A DNA stretch of 64,000 bases, taken from the NCBI GenBank assembly GCA_965213905.1, contig CBDCAK010000001.1, positions 62,001-126,000 on the forward strand, in the 5' to 3' direction. Below the pieces are notes generated by a model that saw only the letters and a program-made list of their open reading frames with translations, was not told the origin of the DNA and made no database searches. Positions 23,391 through 32,340 of this stretch are shown one piece after another. Each line of letters starts with the position of its first letter. Positions within the stretch are counted from its first letter, which is position 1. The translations under genes and the position numbers were made by a program. This DNA is from SIRX01 sp965213905 (GTDB taxonomy: Bacteria; Actinomycetota; Rubrobacteria; Rubrobacterales; Rubrobacteraceae).

Positions 23391-24971
23391 TTAGACAGCT
23401 TCTGCGTAGGTAAACAGAACCTGCTGCAGTTCATCGTGACGTCTGGGCTGCCGAGGTGTGTACTCGTTCAGCTTCAGAACCTTCATCCAGCCTTCTTCGC
23501 CGAGAACCTCGCCAAGATCGAACAGCCTTAGCTGAGGCGGGATGATCGCGGTCTCTAAGAGCGTGTATCCTTTCACCCTCCGCAGCCTGCCGATGGCGCC
23601 CGTACCAGTCGCGGGCTCACACTCGACTTCGTAACGGGAGAGCGCCTCTCCGCCGTACTCGACGGTCAGCTCGTCTTCGGCAATCCACACGGCCACCTCA
23701 ATCCCGGCGAGTCCTTCTTCGGCGTAGAGCCGGTAGCGCTGGAGGACGAGGTAGCCGAGGCTGTCTACGGTGCGTGTGTGATGGGCCAGGAAGAATGCCC
23801 TTTCGAGATCTTCTTCCCGAAACCGTGGCGTCTTGACCCAGGAGAGCACCGCTGATGGCGAGCGCCTGCCTTCCTTACGGTGCTGGTGGGCGTAATGCTC
23901 CTGCACGTTGTAGTCGGACATCCACCGGTCATGTTCTCCGAGTAGCTGGGGCCAGTCTTCGGCTTTTGCAAGGTAATAATCCGCGATTCGTCGCTGCACG
24001 TTCCAGGTAGTTTCTATGTAGCTCTGCCACGGCTGGCCTTTTTCTATCTCCAGCTTGCGGATTCCCAGCGCCCGGTAGATGGCCTGCGCCCGGTTGGCGA
24101 GGAAGATAGAGCCGGAGTCGGTGACGAAAGCCTCGGGCGGGCCATACTCCTGAACCGCCCTGTAGAGAACGGCGAGGAAGGCATTGAGATCCTGCCTTCG
24201 GGTCACCACGCTGCTCAAGATAGCCCGCGAGTAATTCTCCATTATGGCGATGGAGTAGATCATGCCTTCTTCCAACAACTCCTCGCCGAGCATGTCCAGG
24301 TAGCGCACGTCCGCGGTCCAGAACTCGTGGTGACGGTTTGAAGCGAAGGGCATCGGCTTTTTTGACCCGCCGCCGCTCGTTGGCTTCTCGTAACCGTAAA
24401 TCTCCCGAACACGCGCCAGGATGCGCCCGCAGGTAGCGCGGCTCAGATTGAAGCCTTTCTGCTTTAGAGCAGAGTAGACTCTGAAGGCACCGATCTCCGG
24501 GTTCTGGGCCAGCTTCCTTACCTCCTCGATGGCGGCGATGGTCACCTTCCTCACCCCGGCGGGCCTACCGTAGGGCTTGTCGGCAAGGCCCTCGGCCCCC
24601 TCTTCTTCGAACCTCTTCAGGACCTTGTAGACAGTGGAGAGCCCCATGCCGAGGTAACCGGCGATGGCCTTCGCCGACCAACCGTCCACGCGAAGCTCCA
24701 CGACGGCCGCTCTGCCTTTGCCTGGCGAAGCAGCCTCCATCTCGTGGTAGGGAGGGTAGTTCCTCTCCAACCTAAGCGGCAGCGCTCCGGCGTCGAGGGT
24801 GCGCCTTACTGAACGTACATCTGGCTTTCTACCGAAGCAGACGCGGACTACGTTGGCGATCTCGTTTAGGTTAAAGGGCGGGTACTCGGCTTTGAGATCC
24901 ACGATGAACCGGCGGATGTTCGGTGGAAGTTTTTGCTTTTTGGCAGCTTCCGTTCCGTGCAGACCCTCCAT
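23391..24971 (-). CDS. IS481-like rve (DDE) transposase, N-terminally amber-interrupted
   Basis: A 526-residue transposase with an N-terminal helix-turn-helix (WSAKAIAGYLGMGLSTVYKV) and a retroviral-type integrase core. The DDE residues are in FWTADVRYLD, AFVTDSGSIF and SYIETTWNVQRR. The open frame continues upstream of ATG 24971 through HTH-like sequence (TERAEQTGVFQRTLQRRIAS) to a TAG at 25107-25109. Beyond it the same frame runs back to ATG 25175 behind a purine-rich site. The full gene was probably 595 residues from 25175, with an amber mutation at codon 23. The downstream part may still be translated from an internal start. Inverted repeats were not identified. Confidence 0.8.
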   Translation of the reverse strand: MEGLHGTEAAKKQKLPPNIRRFIVDLKAEYPPFNLNEIANVVRVCFGRKPDVRSVRRTLDAGALPLRLERNYPPYHEMEAASPGKGRAAVVELRVDGWSAKAIAGYLGMGLSTVYKVLKRFEEEGAEGLADKPYGRPAGVRKVTIAAIEEVRKLAQNPEIGAFRVYSALKQKGFNLSRATCGRILARVREIYGYEKPTSGGGSKKPMPFASNRHHEFWTADVRYLDMLGEELLEEGMIYSIAIMENYSRAILSSVVTRRQDLNAFLAVLYRAVQEYGPPEAFVTDSGSIFLANRAQAIYRALGIRKLEIEKGQPWQSYIETTWNVQRRIADYYLAKAEDWPQLLGEHDRWMSDYNVQEHYAHQHRKEGRRSPSAVLSWVKTPRFREEDLERAFFLAHHTRTVDSLGYLVLQRYRLYAEEGLAGIEVAVWIAEDELTVEYGGEALSRYEVECEPATGTGAIGRLRRVKGYTLLETAIIPPQLRLFDLGEVLGEEGWMKVLKLNEYTPRQPRRHDELQQVLFTYAEAV

Positions 24972-25197
24972 ACCCTCCTGGCGGAAGCTAGCTATCCGGC
25001 GCTGGAGGGTGCGCTGGAAGACGCCGGTCTGTTCGGCGCGTTCGGTAGTGGAGGTGTTGAAGAGAACGGGTTGGCGTATGCGCTCGTACTCGACCTGCTC
25101 GGGCCACTAGCATAGCGGCAGTATCTGTTGGAAGTTGTCGGTTGGCTCGGCCTGTGGGCACTTCTTCGGGCTCATCGGCGGTCCCCCCTCGCTAGTT

Positions 25198-25217
25198 CGT
25201 TCGCTATCCAGCGAACG
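25198..25217. promoter_or_regulatory. 8-bp hairpin upstream of IS481-like transposase
   Basis: CGTTCGCT-ATCC-AGCGAACG is a perfect inverted repeat with a 4-nt loop, 23 nt before the ATG at 25175 on the minus strand. It could shield the transposase from outside transcription or be part of the element end. Confidence 0.4.
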
Positions 25218-25446
25218 CTATGGCGACCTCGTCCGTTCTCTCTCATTGGCTCCCCCGAGCAAGTGTCGCGTTTCTCGCTACGACGCGTCTAAGGCTTAGA
25301 AGAATGCCACGCGCCGGACTCTGGGGCTACCCGCGATGGCTCTGCCATTGACCATGCATTGAAAGGAGCTACCGTTACTGGCCGTTTTTGGCTGCGACGG
25401 GTCGTAACCCGAATAAGTCTAACCGAGCCGGGTGACCTGCCTCTAT

Positions 25447-26121
25447 CTACTGGCGTTCGGGCCAGGCCAAGCGTAAGCCCAGGCTCACCAATACTCCTCC
25501 GGTCAGCCAACTAAGCCCGTTAGCCGCCCGCGGTCTACTCCTGAGCCAGTTGCCCAGAGCGCCCGAAAATTGGGCGACGAGGCTAAACATTACCAGGGTC
25601 AAAAGCGCGAAGAGTAAGCCGAGGCCAAGCAGTTGCAGTGCCACAACGCCGGTTGCGGAGGAGGTCGCGAACTGCGGCAGATAGGCCAGGAAAAAAACCG
25701 CTATCTTTGGATTGAAGACGTTCGAGAGTACCGCCTGAGTGTAGACACGTCGTAGGCCCAACGACGGTGCGCCGTCGGAGGAGAGATTGAACTTATCCCG
25801 GTCGAGCAGCGCCCTCACGCCGAGGTAGATCAGGTATGCGGCACCTATGTACTTTACGACCGAGTAGGCTGTAGCCGAACTCGCAAGGAGTGCTGAGAGC
25901 CCGGCCGCCGCAAAAAGAGAGTGGCAAACAAGCCCTGTACTCGCACCGGTAGCCGAGACTAGCGCAGCCTTGCGGCCAAGCGTCATTCCGCGAGTGAGTA
26001 CCAGGATATTGTCTGGCCCCGGTGCCGCGATAACCGCCACGGAAGCTGCCAAGAACAGAAGTAGCCTAGTATCTTCCAACCTTTCACCCTTTCTTCGGCC
26101 CGTCACCAGTGACAGATACAT
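25447..26121 (-). CDS. LysE/RhtB family amino-acid exporter
   Basis: A membrane exporter of the LysE superfamily with six hydrophobic segments. The family signature AAPGPDNILVLTRGMTLGRK is near residues 33-52, followed by GASTGLVCHSLFAAAGL and VKYIGAAYLIYLGVRAL. NPKIAVFFLAYLPQF is the conserved central motif. The start may be ATG 26121 or the TTG at 26079 (LEDTRLLLF), which has a better ribosome site. It probably exports amino acids or homoserine lactone-like compounds and fits the neighbouring peptide/amino-acid catabolic genes. Confidence 0.87.
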   Translation of the reverse strand: MYLSLVTGRRKGERLEDTRLLLFLAASVAVIAAPGPDNILVLTRGMTLGRKAALVSATGASTGLVCHSLFAAAGLSALLASSATAYSVVKYIGAAYLIYLGVRALLDRDKFNLSSDGAPSLGLRRVYTQAVLSNVFNPKIAVFFLAYLPQFATSSATGVVALQLLGLGLLFALLTLVMFSLVAQFSGALGNWLRSRPRAANGLSWLTGGVLVSLGLRLAWPERQ

Positions 26122-26421
26122 CGTAGACTACAACTAGATCTCTGGCTACGGTCGAAGATGTTCTTACTGCCGCAGATGGCACATAACTTCGACGCGTACC
26201 ACAGCCTCCTCTATTTGACCTTAAAGTTCTCTAGCGAGCTGGTAGAAGCTCCTTTTGGTTTACGCCGGTTCCGCGACAGTCATACTTCTACGACTTTGTG
26301 AGTAGGTCTGGGCCCCGCTCTTGTGAGCTTCTTCCGATGCGCTATATTCACCCACCTCAAACTTTGGTCTTTCCAACTTCGTTTTGTTCATAGTGCTTGC
26401 TAATTTCTGGCCTGCCGAGTT
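26122..26421. other. Intergenic region with a third GGTGGGTGAATA copy
   Basis: No gene is supported in this 300-nt gap. The minus strand carries GGTGGGTGAATA at 26356-26345, followed by TAGCGCAT. A very similar TAGCGCATTCG occurs downstream of copy 1 at about 15947, so these regions share a longer dispersed element. Confidence 0.45.
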
Positions 26422-26952
26422 TCAAATTTGTCCCTGTATCGCCAGCACTACATGGGCGATAGCCGCAGAGCCCACGTAGGTACCTACAAAGACAAATAAA
26501 GCTACTAAAACGATCTTCCAGCCCGATTGACGGAAGGTGCTGACCTCATTGCGCGTGATCGCCAGGCCTGCGTAGGCGAGGACCGGGGTTGCGAGGGCAA
26601 GGAAGTCTACGTTTTCGAGACGGGCCACGAGCCATTCGGAGCCCGGTATCCAGGGCATGGTAGTGAGGATGGCGATTAGCGAGATCCAGGCTATGCTCGG
26701 CAGATAGAAGGGCGCATACTTCGTGATGACCAGCCCGATCATGGTGATCACGTACAGGATCAACATCCCCGGTACTGCCGCAAGTATCGAAATATCCGGC
26801 CCCACGAAATTGCCTATAAGCGCGATGGCGAGCACTACCACGAGCAGCAGCGCATGCTCCGTGAGATTGATGTCCTGAGGGTCGCTACTCTCGCGGCTGT
26901 CACTGGTGGCTTGATCCTCGTTGAGGTTATTGTCGTTGACGTTCTCGCTCAC
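26422..26952 (-). CDS. Membrane protein partner of DUF3100 protein
   Basis: A 176-residue protein with an acidic, Asn-rich cytoplasmic N-terminus and about five membrane segments (LTEHALLLVVVLAIALIGNF, ILYVITMIGLVI, and a C-terminal IVLVALFVFVGTYVGSAAI). It overlaps the stop of the DUF3100 gene by 4 nt (ATGA), so the two are translationally coupled and probably form a two-part membrane complex. I do not recognise a family for it alone. Confidence 0.7.
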   Translation of the reverse strand: MSENVNDNNLNEDQATSDSRESSDPQDINLTEHALLLVVVLAIALIGNFVGPDISILAAVPGMLILYVITMIGLVITKYAPFYLPSIAWISLIAILTTMPWIPGSEWLVARLENVDFLALATPVLAYAGLAITRNEVSTFRQSGWKIVLVALFVFVGTYVGSAAIAHVVLAIQGQI

Positions 26953-27797
26953 GAAGACACCTCCCCTTCAGCCTCGGATGAGGACGCTCCTTGATCTTCA
27001 GGCCTTAGCCTGCGATAGAGATACTCACATGCCGGTATAGCCACGAACAGGCTCAGGTAGAGTCCGCTAGCATAGGTCAGGATGTTGCTGGCACCTGCGA
27101 AGGCCAGGATCTGCTCCTGCATCCCGGGGAAGATATTAGCCAACGCCCCGGAGCAGGCGGCCATCATGCTGCCGCTCCCCACACCACAGGCCATAGCCAG
27201 TGCAAACGGATGGAACAACTCCAGGCTGCCGAGCAGCGAAGCCATGATGGTAAAGAAAATGGTTCCGAAGAGCGTGCCGGTTACGTAGACGCCCATCACT
27301 CCGGCGCCCTCTTTGGTATTCAGGCCGTACCGGTCCGAGATGATCGCGACGTTCGGCTCGCGGGCTATGGAGTGGGCCGCCCCGATGACCTCCCGCCCCA
27401 TCCGCAAGACCAGTACGGCGAGCGGGAAGGCGATCAGGATGGTACCCAGGTTCCCGAGTTCCTGCAGTATTAGCGCGGGGCCAGCCTCAATGATGGTTTG
27501 CATCGAAGGACCTACGAGCGTACCGAACTTGGCTATAAAGGGCATGATGGCTATGACTATGAAAGGTGAGGCGGCCTGTATTTCGCGCCGTCGGATCAAA
27601 CCTCCAATGCTGCGTCGCACGACGTTCGGGTTGAGCAACGCCCCGAAGACGAAAGCGTAAAGCAACGGCAAAAGCAATATCGTGCCTGGCCCCACCGGTA
27701 TCTCCCGAGTATAGACCAACTCCGAGACTATTACTATGGCGAGCACCACCAGGTGCAGCCGCCACTCTCCGGCCAACCTTCGCATCAAACTACCCAT
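26949..27797 (-). CDS. DUF3100 family membrane protein
   Basis: A 282-residue integral membrane protein with eight to nine hydrophobic segments. The region GSGSMMAACSGALANIFPGM and FAGASNILTYASGLYLSLF resembles DUF3100 proteins, which are thought to be transporters. It is preceded by a GAGGAG-type site and lies 43 nt after the M20 peptidase gene in one SHMT-M20-DUF3100 operon. The substrate is unknown; the context suggests an amino-acid derivative or short peptide. Confidence 0.75.
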   Translation of the reverse strand: MGSLMRRLAGEWRLHLVVLAIVIVSELVYTREIPVGPGTILLLPLLYAFVFGALLNPNVVRRSIGGLIRRREIQAASPFIVIAIMPFIAKFGTLVGPSMQTIIEAGPALILQELGNLGTILIAFPLAVLVLRMGREVIGAAHSIAREPNVAIISDRYGLNTKEGAGVMGVYVTGTLFGTIFFTIMASLLGSLELFHPFALAMACGVGSGSMMAACSGALANIFPGMQEQILAFAGASNILTYASGLYLSLFVAIPACEYLYRRLRPEDQGASSSEAEGEVSS

Positions 27798-27839
27798 TAG
27801 CCCTCATCTCCTCTACCTCCTCGACTAGTTTCTTGTTCC

Positions 27840-29054
27840 TCACTTCTTTGCCCGTCCGAGCATACTCAGCACGGTCCTCAGATAAATCTTCGTCGCCAGC
27901 ACGAGATCTTCGACAGCGACGAACTCGCTTGTGGTATGAGCCTGTTCTATCGAACCGGGGCCACAAATCACCGCCGGAGACCCGTAGTACGCTGCGTCGG
28001 AGCCCGCCGTGAACCCTTGCAACTCACAGGTTCCGCCGAGGACCTCTTCGGCACTTTTCTTAAGCGCCACGACCACAGGCTCGTCCGGCGCCACCTCGTT
28101 TGCCGACACTAACAGGCTGGGCTCCGTAAGCCCGGCCCGGAACTCCGGTACGTCCTTTCCGGCCTCCGCCAAAAGGTTTTCCAACTCATTGTAGAAGTCT
28201 TGCTTGCTCTCACCCGGTAGCGTCCGCCGGTCTACCTCCAGACGACACGCGTCGGGCACGATGTTCGCCTGGCTACCGCCTTCTATGTTGCCCGGGTTCA
28301 CCCGCGGACGCCCGAGCAGCGGATGAGAGTCCCTTTGCTCCAGGAGGTCGGAGCCGTAATCTTCCAGTGCACTCAGAACTTTTCCCATATGGGTTATTGC
28401 GTTGACCCCGGTCTCTGGGGTGCTGCTATGGGCCGCCCTACCCCGGGTAACTACGTTGGTGGTGACCCGTCCTTTAGAGGCCGGGCAGACCGCGAGTTCT
28501 GTAGGTTCGCCAACGATCACCCCGTCCACCTGTGGACCACTCTCCCCAATCTCCTGGGCACCGAACATCTTGTACTCTTCATCCGCCACGCCAACCACGT
28601 AGAGGCTGCCCCCAAGAGGCGGCTGTGTCTTCTGCAACGCCTCCGCGACCTCCAGGTAGCAGGCGAGCGCGCCCTTCATGTCGCAGGCTCCACGACCGTA
28701 GACGAAACCGCCTCTTTCTTCAGCGGAGTAAGCTTCTGGATAACCCGCCGTGCGCACGGTGTCCATGTGGCCGGCCAGCATGAGCGTTGGTCCATCCGTC
28801 TGGGGACCCACCCTGGCAACCAGGTTTGTCCGGCGCGGTTCCAGCCCGCGTAGCTCGGTCTCGACGCCGAGATTCTCCAAGCGCTCCGCCATGTAACGGG
28901 CGACTACTTCCTCGCCCTGTTCTTCGGATGGTTCGTCTTCGAATGGATTTTCGCTCCGGCAGAGGATCAGGTCCTGGAGCGTTTCTACCAGACGCCGCTC
29001 GTCAATGGCGGCTTCAGCCTCTGCAACGAGATGTGGGGACACCTTCGGGCTCAT
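27840..29054 (-). CDS. M20 family metallopeptidase (ArgE/DapE/ACY1-like)
   Basis: A 404-residue zinc hydrolase of the M20 peptidase/deacylase family. ATG 29054 overlaps the stop of the SHMT-like gene (ATGA); an ORF start at 29090 is less likely. Metal ligands and catalytic residues are visible: H in LAGHMDTV, D in GACDMKGALA, the general base Glu in ADEEY, E in VGEPTELAV, and H in EQAHTTSEF. The family removes acyl or peptide groups from amino acids; acetylornithine or N-acyl/dipeptide substrates are all possible. The operon context implies breakdown of a modified amino acid. Confidence 0.87.
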   Translation of the reverse strand: MSPKVSPHLVAEAEAAIDERRLVETLQDLILCRSENPFEDEPSEEQGEEVVARYMAERLENLGVETELRGLEPRRTNLVARVGPQTDGPTLMLAGHMDTVRTAGYPEAYSAEERGGFVYGRGACDMKGALACYLEVAEALQKTQPPLGGSLYVVGVADEEYKMFGAQEIGESGPQVDGVIVGEPTELAVCPASKGRVTTNVVTRGRAAHSSTPETGVNAITHMGKVLSALEDYGSDLLEQRDSHPLLGRPRVNPGNIEGGSQANIVPDACRLEVDRRTLPGESKQDFYNELENLLAEAGKDVPEFRAGLTEPSLLVSANEVAPDEPVVVALKKSAEEVLGGTCELQGFTAGSDAAYYGSPAVICGPGSIEQAHTTSEFVAVEDLVLATKIYLRTVLSMLGRAKK

Positions 29055-30403
29055 GCTTGTGTGTCCGTATCCGGGTAACAATACCCGCAAGAAATGAACC
29101 TTTTACGGAACTCACGAACCCGGCTGCCTACTAGCACGGGGTCTCGCTTGCGGAGCAAGACATCTCCCATCCAGCGGGCGATTTGGTCCATGTGCTCTAG
29201 CTTCATCCCGCGCCGGGTGATCTCCTGGGTGCCGATCCTTATGCCCCGATACACTTCATCTTCATCTTGCCACGGCAGTCCTATGCCGGAGAGGTATATT
29301 CCGGCTTCAGCCAGTGCACGCGCCGCGGCATCTCCACCCCCGAAGTCGTGAGCATCTACCCCTACGTGGTGGGATTCGGTAAATCCTTGCCCGGCACCCG
29401 CCACCACAAATCCTTGCTCGTCCAGGTTGCGCGCGAGGCTCCGGGCGTTTTCGATGCAAGCCCGGGCGTAGTCTTCGCCGAACTGGAGCGATTCGGCAAG
29501 GGTAATGGCCAGTGAGGCGAGTCGTCCCGCATTGTAGTTGGCCGTCATCGCCGGGTATACCGTGCTCGCTACCCTCTCTGCCAGCGCGGGGTCGTTGGTC
29601 AGGATCATGCCGCCGGATGGGCCACCCAGGGACTTGTAGGTGGAGGAGGTGATGAGGTCGGCGCCTTCAGCCAGGGGTTGTTGGAAGAGGCCGCCGGAGA
29701 TCAAGCCGTCCATGTGGGCGGCGTCGTAGACGACGATAACGCCGGCATCGTCAGCGATCTCGCGAATACGCTCTAACGGATGCGGAAAGAGCAGCAGGCT
29801 AGCGCCGACCATCATGAGACGGGGGGCATGACTGTTCAGGAACTTGGGCAGCTGCTCCAGATCTACGTTCATCTTCACGGGGTCGTAAGGAAGATCCACA
29901 ACCTCCACCCCCCGAATACCAGGGGCTCCGTAGCCGTGGTGGCTTATGTGGCCGCCCGCTGCCTCCGGCAACACGGCTATGGTCTCGCCCGGCTCGGCAA
30001 AGGTCGAGTAGACGGCGAGGTTGGCGAGCGTTCCGCTCTGGACGCGCACCTCGGCAAACTCCGCCCCGAAAGCCCGCCGGGCTAGATCCGTGACCAGCAC
30101 CTCGAGTTCTTCGACGTGTTCCAGAAAGGTCTGATACTTATCCCCCGGATAACCCATGCTCGGCCGACTCTCTAAAGTAGACCCTAGAAACCGCCGCGCC
30201 AGAGGACTCATTACGTTGGTACCCGCATACAGGACTATTCCACCTTCATCTACCTTCTTGGTGTGGTCGGCGAGTATGCGACGGACCGACTGCCCTACCG
30301 CCTCGGGCGGCAGACCGGAAAACCTCTCTTCCAACTCCACTATCCGCTGCTGTGCCGGATAACTCGCCCAGGGTATCGAAGAAGACTCGGCCCGCGACTT
30401 CAT
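29051..30403 (-). CDS. Serine hydroxymethyltransferase-like PLP enzyme
   Basis: A 450-residue fold-type I PLP enzyme of the SHMT family. The lysine that binds PLP is in STYKSLGGPSGG, and the preceding YDAAHMDGLISGG carries the Asp/His pair. Other family motifs are VQSGTLANLAVYSTF, LLFPHPLERIREIAD and SHHVGVDAHD. The folate-binding region is less canonical than in housekeeping GlyA. Together with the catabolic neighbours this suggests a specialised SHMT-like enzyme (for example acting on an alpha-methyl or beta-hydroxy amino acid). It starts the operon with a GGGAGGTGG site and is divergent from the XRE-cupin regulator. Confidence 0.85.
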   Translation of the reverse strand: MKSRAESSSIPWASYPAQQRIVELEERFSGLPPEAVGQSVRRILADHTKKVDEGGIVLYAGTNVMSPLARRFLGSTLESRPSMGYPGDKYQTFLEHVEELEVLVTDLARRAFGAEFAEVRVQSGTLANLAVYSTFAEPGETIAVLPEAAGGHISHHGYGAPGIRGVEVVDLPYDPVKMNVDLEQLPKFLNSHAPRLMMVGASLLLFPHPLERIREIADDAGVIVVYDAAHMDGLISGGLFQQPLAEGADLITSSTYKSLGGPSGGMILTNDPALAERVASTVYPAMTANYNAGRLASLAITLAESLQFGEDYARACIENARSLARNLDEQGFVVAGAGQGFTESHHVGVDAHDFGGGDAAARALAEAGIYLSGIGLPWQDEDEVYRGIRIGTQEITRRGMKLEHMDQIARWMGDVLLRKRDPVLVGSRVREFRKRFISCGYCYPDTDTQA

Positions 30404-30468
30404 CCATCCACCTCCCGCTTCTGTTTTTCAGAACTCCCGGATATCAGCGATGCGCTAGACTCTCCCTT

Positions 30469-31146
30469 ATGGAGAGAAGTATCGGAGCCCGAATCTCGCT
30501 CAACCTGCGTCGCGTGCGACACGAGAGGTACGTCTCGCTCGGCGAGCTCTCGCGCACTTCCGGGATCTCCAAGGGGACGTTGTCCGCGCTGGAGTCCGGA
30601 ACCGGGAACCCGACGGTGGACACGCTCGGTGCGTTGGCCGACGCGCTCGGCGTAACCGTGGAGGCCCTGATCTCGCCCGATGGCTCGCGGGCCCGGGTTA
30701 TGCGGTCGGACGAGGGTGAGTGGGTCGAGGGCTCCGCCGTCGGACTGCGCCTGGTGGACCGGCTGCTGGCCCGGGGAATGGTAGATATGTACGAGGCGAC
30801 CTTCGCCGCCGGTGTCCGACGTGAGTCGGAGGGCCACGCCCCGGGAGTGTTGGAACATTTGCTGGTGACCTCCGGCCGGCTGCTCGCCGGTCCTATTACG
30901 AACGTCGCCGAACTCGGTGTCGGGGACCGCATAACCTTCGCCGGCGACGTGCCCCACGTCTACGAGGCTGCCGGCGGCGACACGCGGGCCGTACTGCTTA
31001 TAAGCTACGCGCGTCTCCCTTCCCCCGACCAGGAACTGCAACGGGAGCTCGAACACGTGCTGTCCGAGGGCGACCTCGCTCCTGTACCGGACCGAAGCAG
31101 TTGCATAAGAGACCGTAGGGTAGACGAGCCCAAGACCGGTTCCTGA
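30469..31146 (+). CDS. XRE family regulator with cupin domain
   Basis: A 225-residue regulator from ATG 30469 (MERSIGARISL); the open frame extends upstream to 30352 but that part overlaps the divergent SHMT gene. The N-terminal helix-turn-helix (LGELSRTSGISKGTLSALE) is followed by a cupin-like sensor domain (GRLLAGPITNVAELGVGDRI, then FAGDVPHVYEAAG). This architecture is common for regulators of amino-acid and polyamine catabolism, where the cupin binds a metabolite. It is divergent from, and probably controls, the SHMT-M20-DUF3100 operon. Confidence 0.87.
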   Translation: MERSIGARISLNLRRVRHERYVSLGELSRTSGISKGTLSALESGTGNPTVDTLGALADALGVTVEALISPDGSRARVMRSDEGEWVEGSAVGLRLVDRLLARGMVDMYEATFAAGVRRESEGHAPGVLEHLLVTSGRLLAGPITNVAELGVGDRITFAGDVPHVYEAAGGDTRAVLLISYARLPSPDQELQRELEHVLSEGDLAPVPDRSSCIRDRRVDEPKTGS

Positions 31147-31175
31147 AACAGACTTTCTCGCGGCACAGTGTCCAA

Positions 31176-32312
31176 TTAGCATAGTGTCAGTGAGTCGAGG
31201 CCTCTGGGATATTCCGTGATGGGCCGGTTGCCGCCGGCTTCCACGATGAGCGTGTCGGAATGCCGGAAGCCGCCGAGGCCGGGAACGTAGAATCCCGGCT
31301 CCACGGTAAAGACCATACCTTCTTCGAGAACCAGGTCGTTGTCGAAGCGCAGGTGGGGTTCTTCGTGGGCAGAGATGCCCAGGCCGTGGCCGGTGCGGTG
31401 TATCGCGTACTCGCCGTAACCGGCGTTCTGGATGACTTTGCGGGCTGCGAGATCTACGGCGGCGGCCGTAACGCCGGACTCTATAACGTCCATCGCCGCC
31501 TGCTGGGCTTCCCGGGCGACCTCGAAGGCCTCTCTCTGCCGGTCGGTTGGTTCGTCAACGATCACGGTCCGCTCCAACTCGGCCCGGTAGCCGTTGAGGC
31601 TGACCTGCCGACTGTGGATCAATACGTCGCCCTCCACAAGCCGCCGGGTGTTGGAAAACACGTGGGGCCAGGCGCTGCGGTCTGGGCCGGACGGGGAGAA
31701 AGCCATCGCTTCGAGCGTGGCTTCCGGGTAATTTCTGGCGGCCTCGTTAAAGAGCGCGGCCGTGCCGGCGGCGTCTACGTCGAGCTCGGTAGCTTTCGGC
31801 TTGCAGGCCGCGAGGGACTTGCTGACGGCGAGATTAACCAGGTGCCCGGCCTGCTCCACACACCCGACCTCGGCTTTGTCTTTAACGTAACGCATCTCGG
31901 TCAAGGTTGTTCCGATGTCCGATACCCGGAAGCCCTTTTCGTAGAGGTGATTTGCCAGGGATACCGGGCAAGTGTCGAATTCTATGCCAACCGTACTTCC
32001 GGAAGCATAGTGTCCTAGTAGACGGTCCAGGTGCTCCAGGTGGCTTGTGCCGTGGTGCGCCATCTCGGGGTGCTCGTAGTAAACCAGGATCTCATCAGCG
32101 GCTTTCTCGCCCTCCGCATGATCTCTTTCGAGACCCGGTACGATAATGGAGGTCTTCTCCTCGTCTACCAGAAGCAATATGGGTCGAGAGTAGATCACCG
32201 CCTTGAACCCACTCAGATAGAACTGGTTGTCGGGGGCTACGACAAAGGAAACTTCTACTCCTTGCTCCGCCATAGTTTCCCGCAACCCGTCGAGCCGATG
32301 ATTCGTGTTCAT
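31176..32312 (-). CDS. M24 (creatinase/prolidase fold) protein lacking metal ligands
   Basis: A 378-residue protein with a creatinase_N domain (residues 1-135) and a pita-bread catalytic domain. The GHGLG motif (H309) and the VEPG Glu (E338) are kept. Three of the five usual metal ligands are changed: the first Asp is S234, the second is E245 (AELERT instead of DxTRT), and the last Glu is S352 (FRHSD). That pattern suggests metal-independent chemistry as in creatinase rather than an Xaa-Pro peptidase. It lies 28 nt downstream of the SSS symporter gene, which likely imports its substrate. Confidence 0.85.
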   Translation of the reverse strand: MNTNHRLDGLRETMAEQGVEVSFVVAPDNQFYLSGFKAVIYSRPILLLVDEEKTSIIVPGLERDHAEGEKAADEILVYYEHPEMAHHGTSHLEHLDRLLGHYASGSTVGIEFDTCPVSLANHLYEKGFRVSDIGTTLTEMRYVKDKAEVGCVEQAGHLVNLAVSKSLAACKPKATELDVDAAGTAALFNEAARNYPEATLEAMAFSPSGPDRSAWPHVFSNTRRLVEGDVLIHSRQVSLNGYRAELERTVIVDEPTDRQREAFEVAREAQQAAMDVIESGVTAAAVDLAARKVIQNAGYGEYAIHRTGHGLGISAHEEPHLRFDNDLVLEEGMVFTVEPGFYVPGLGGFRHSDTLIVEAGGNRPITEYPRGLDSLTLC

Positions 32313-32340
32313 CTTACCGCCCTCCAGTAGCTTCTATCTT

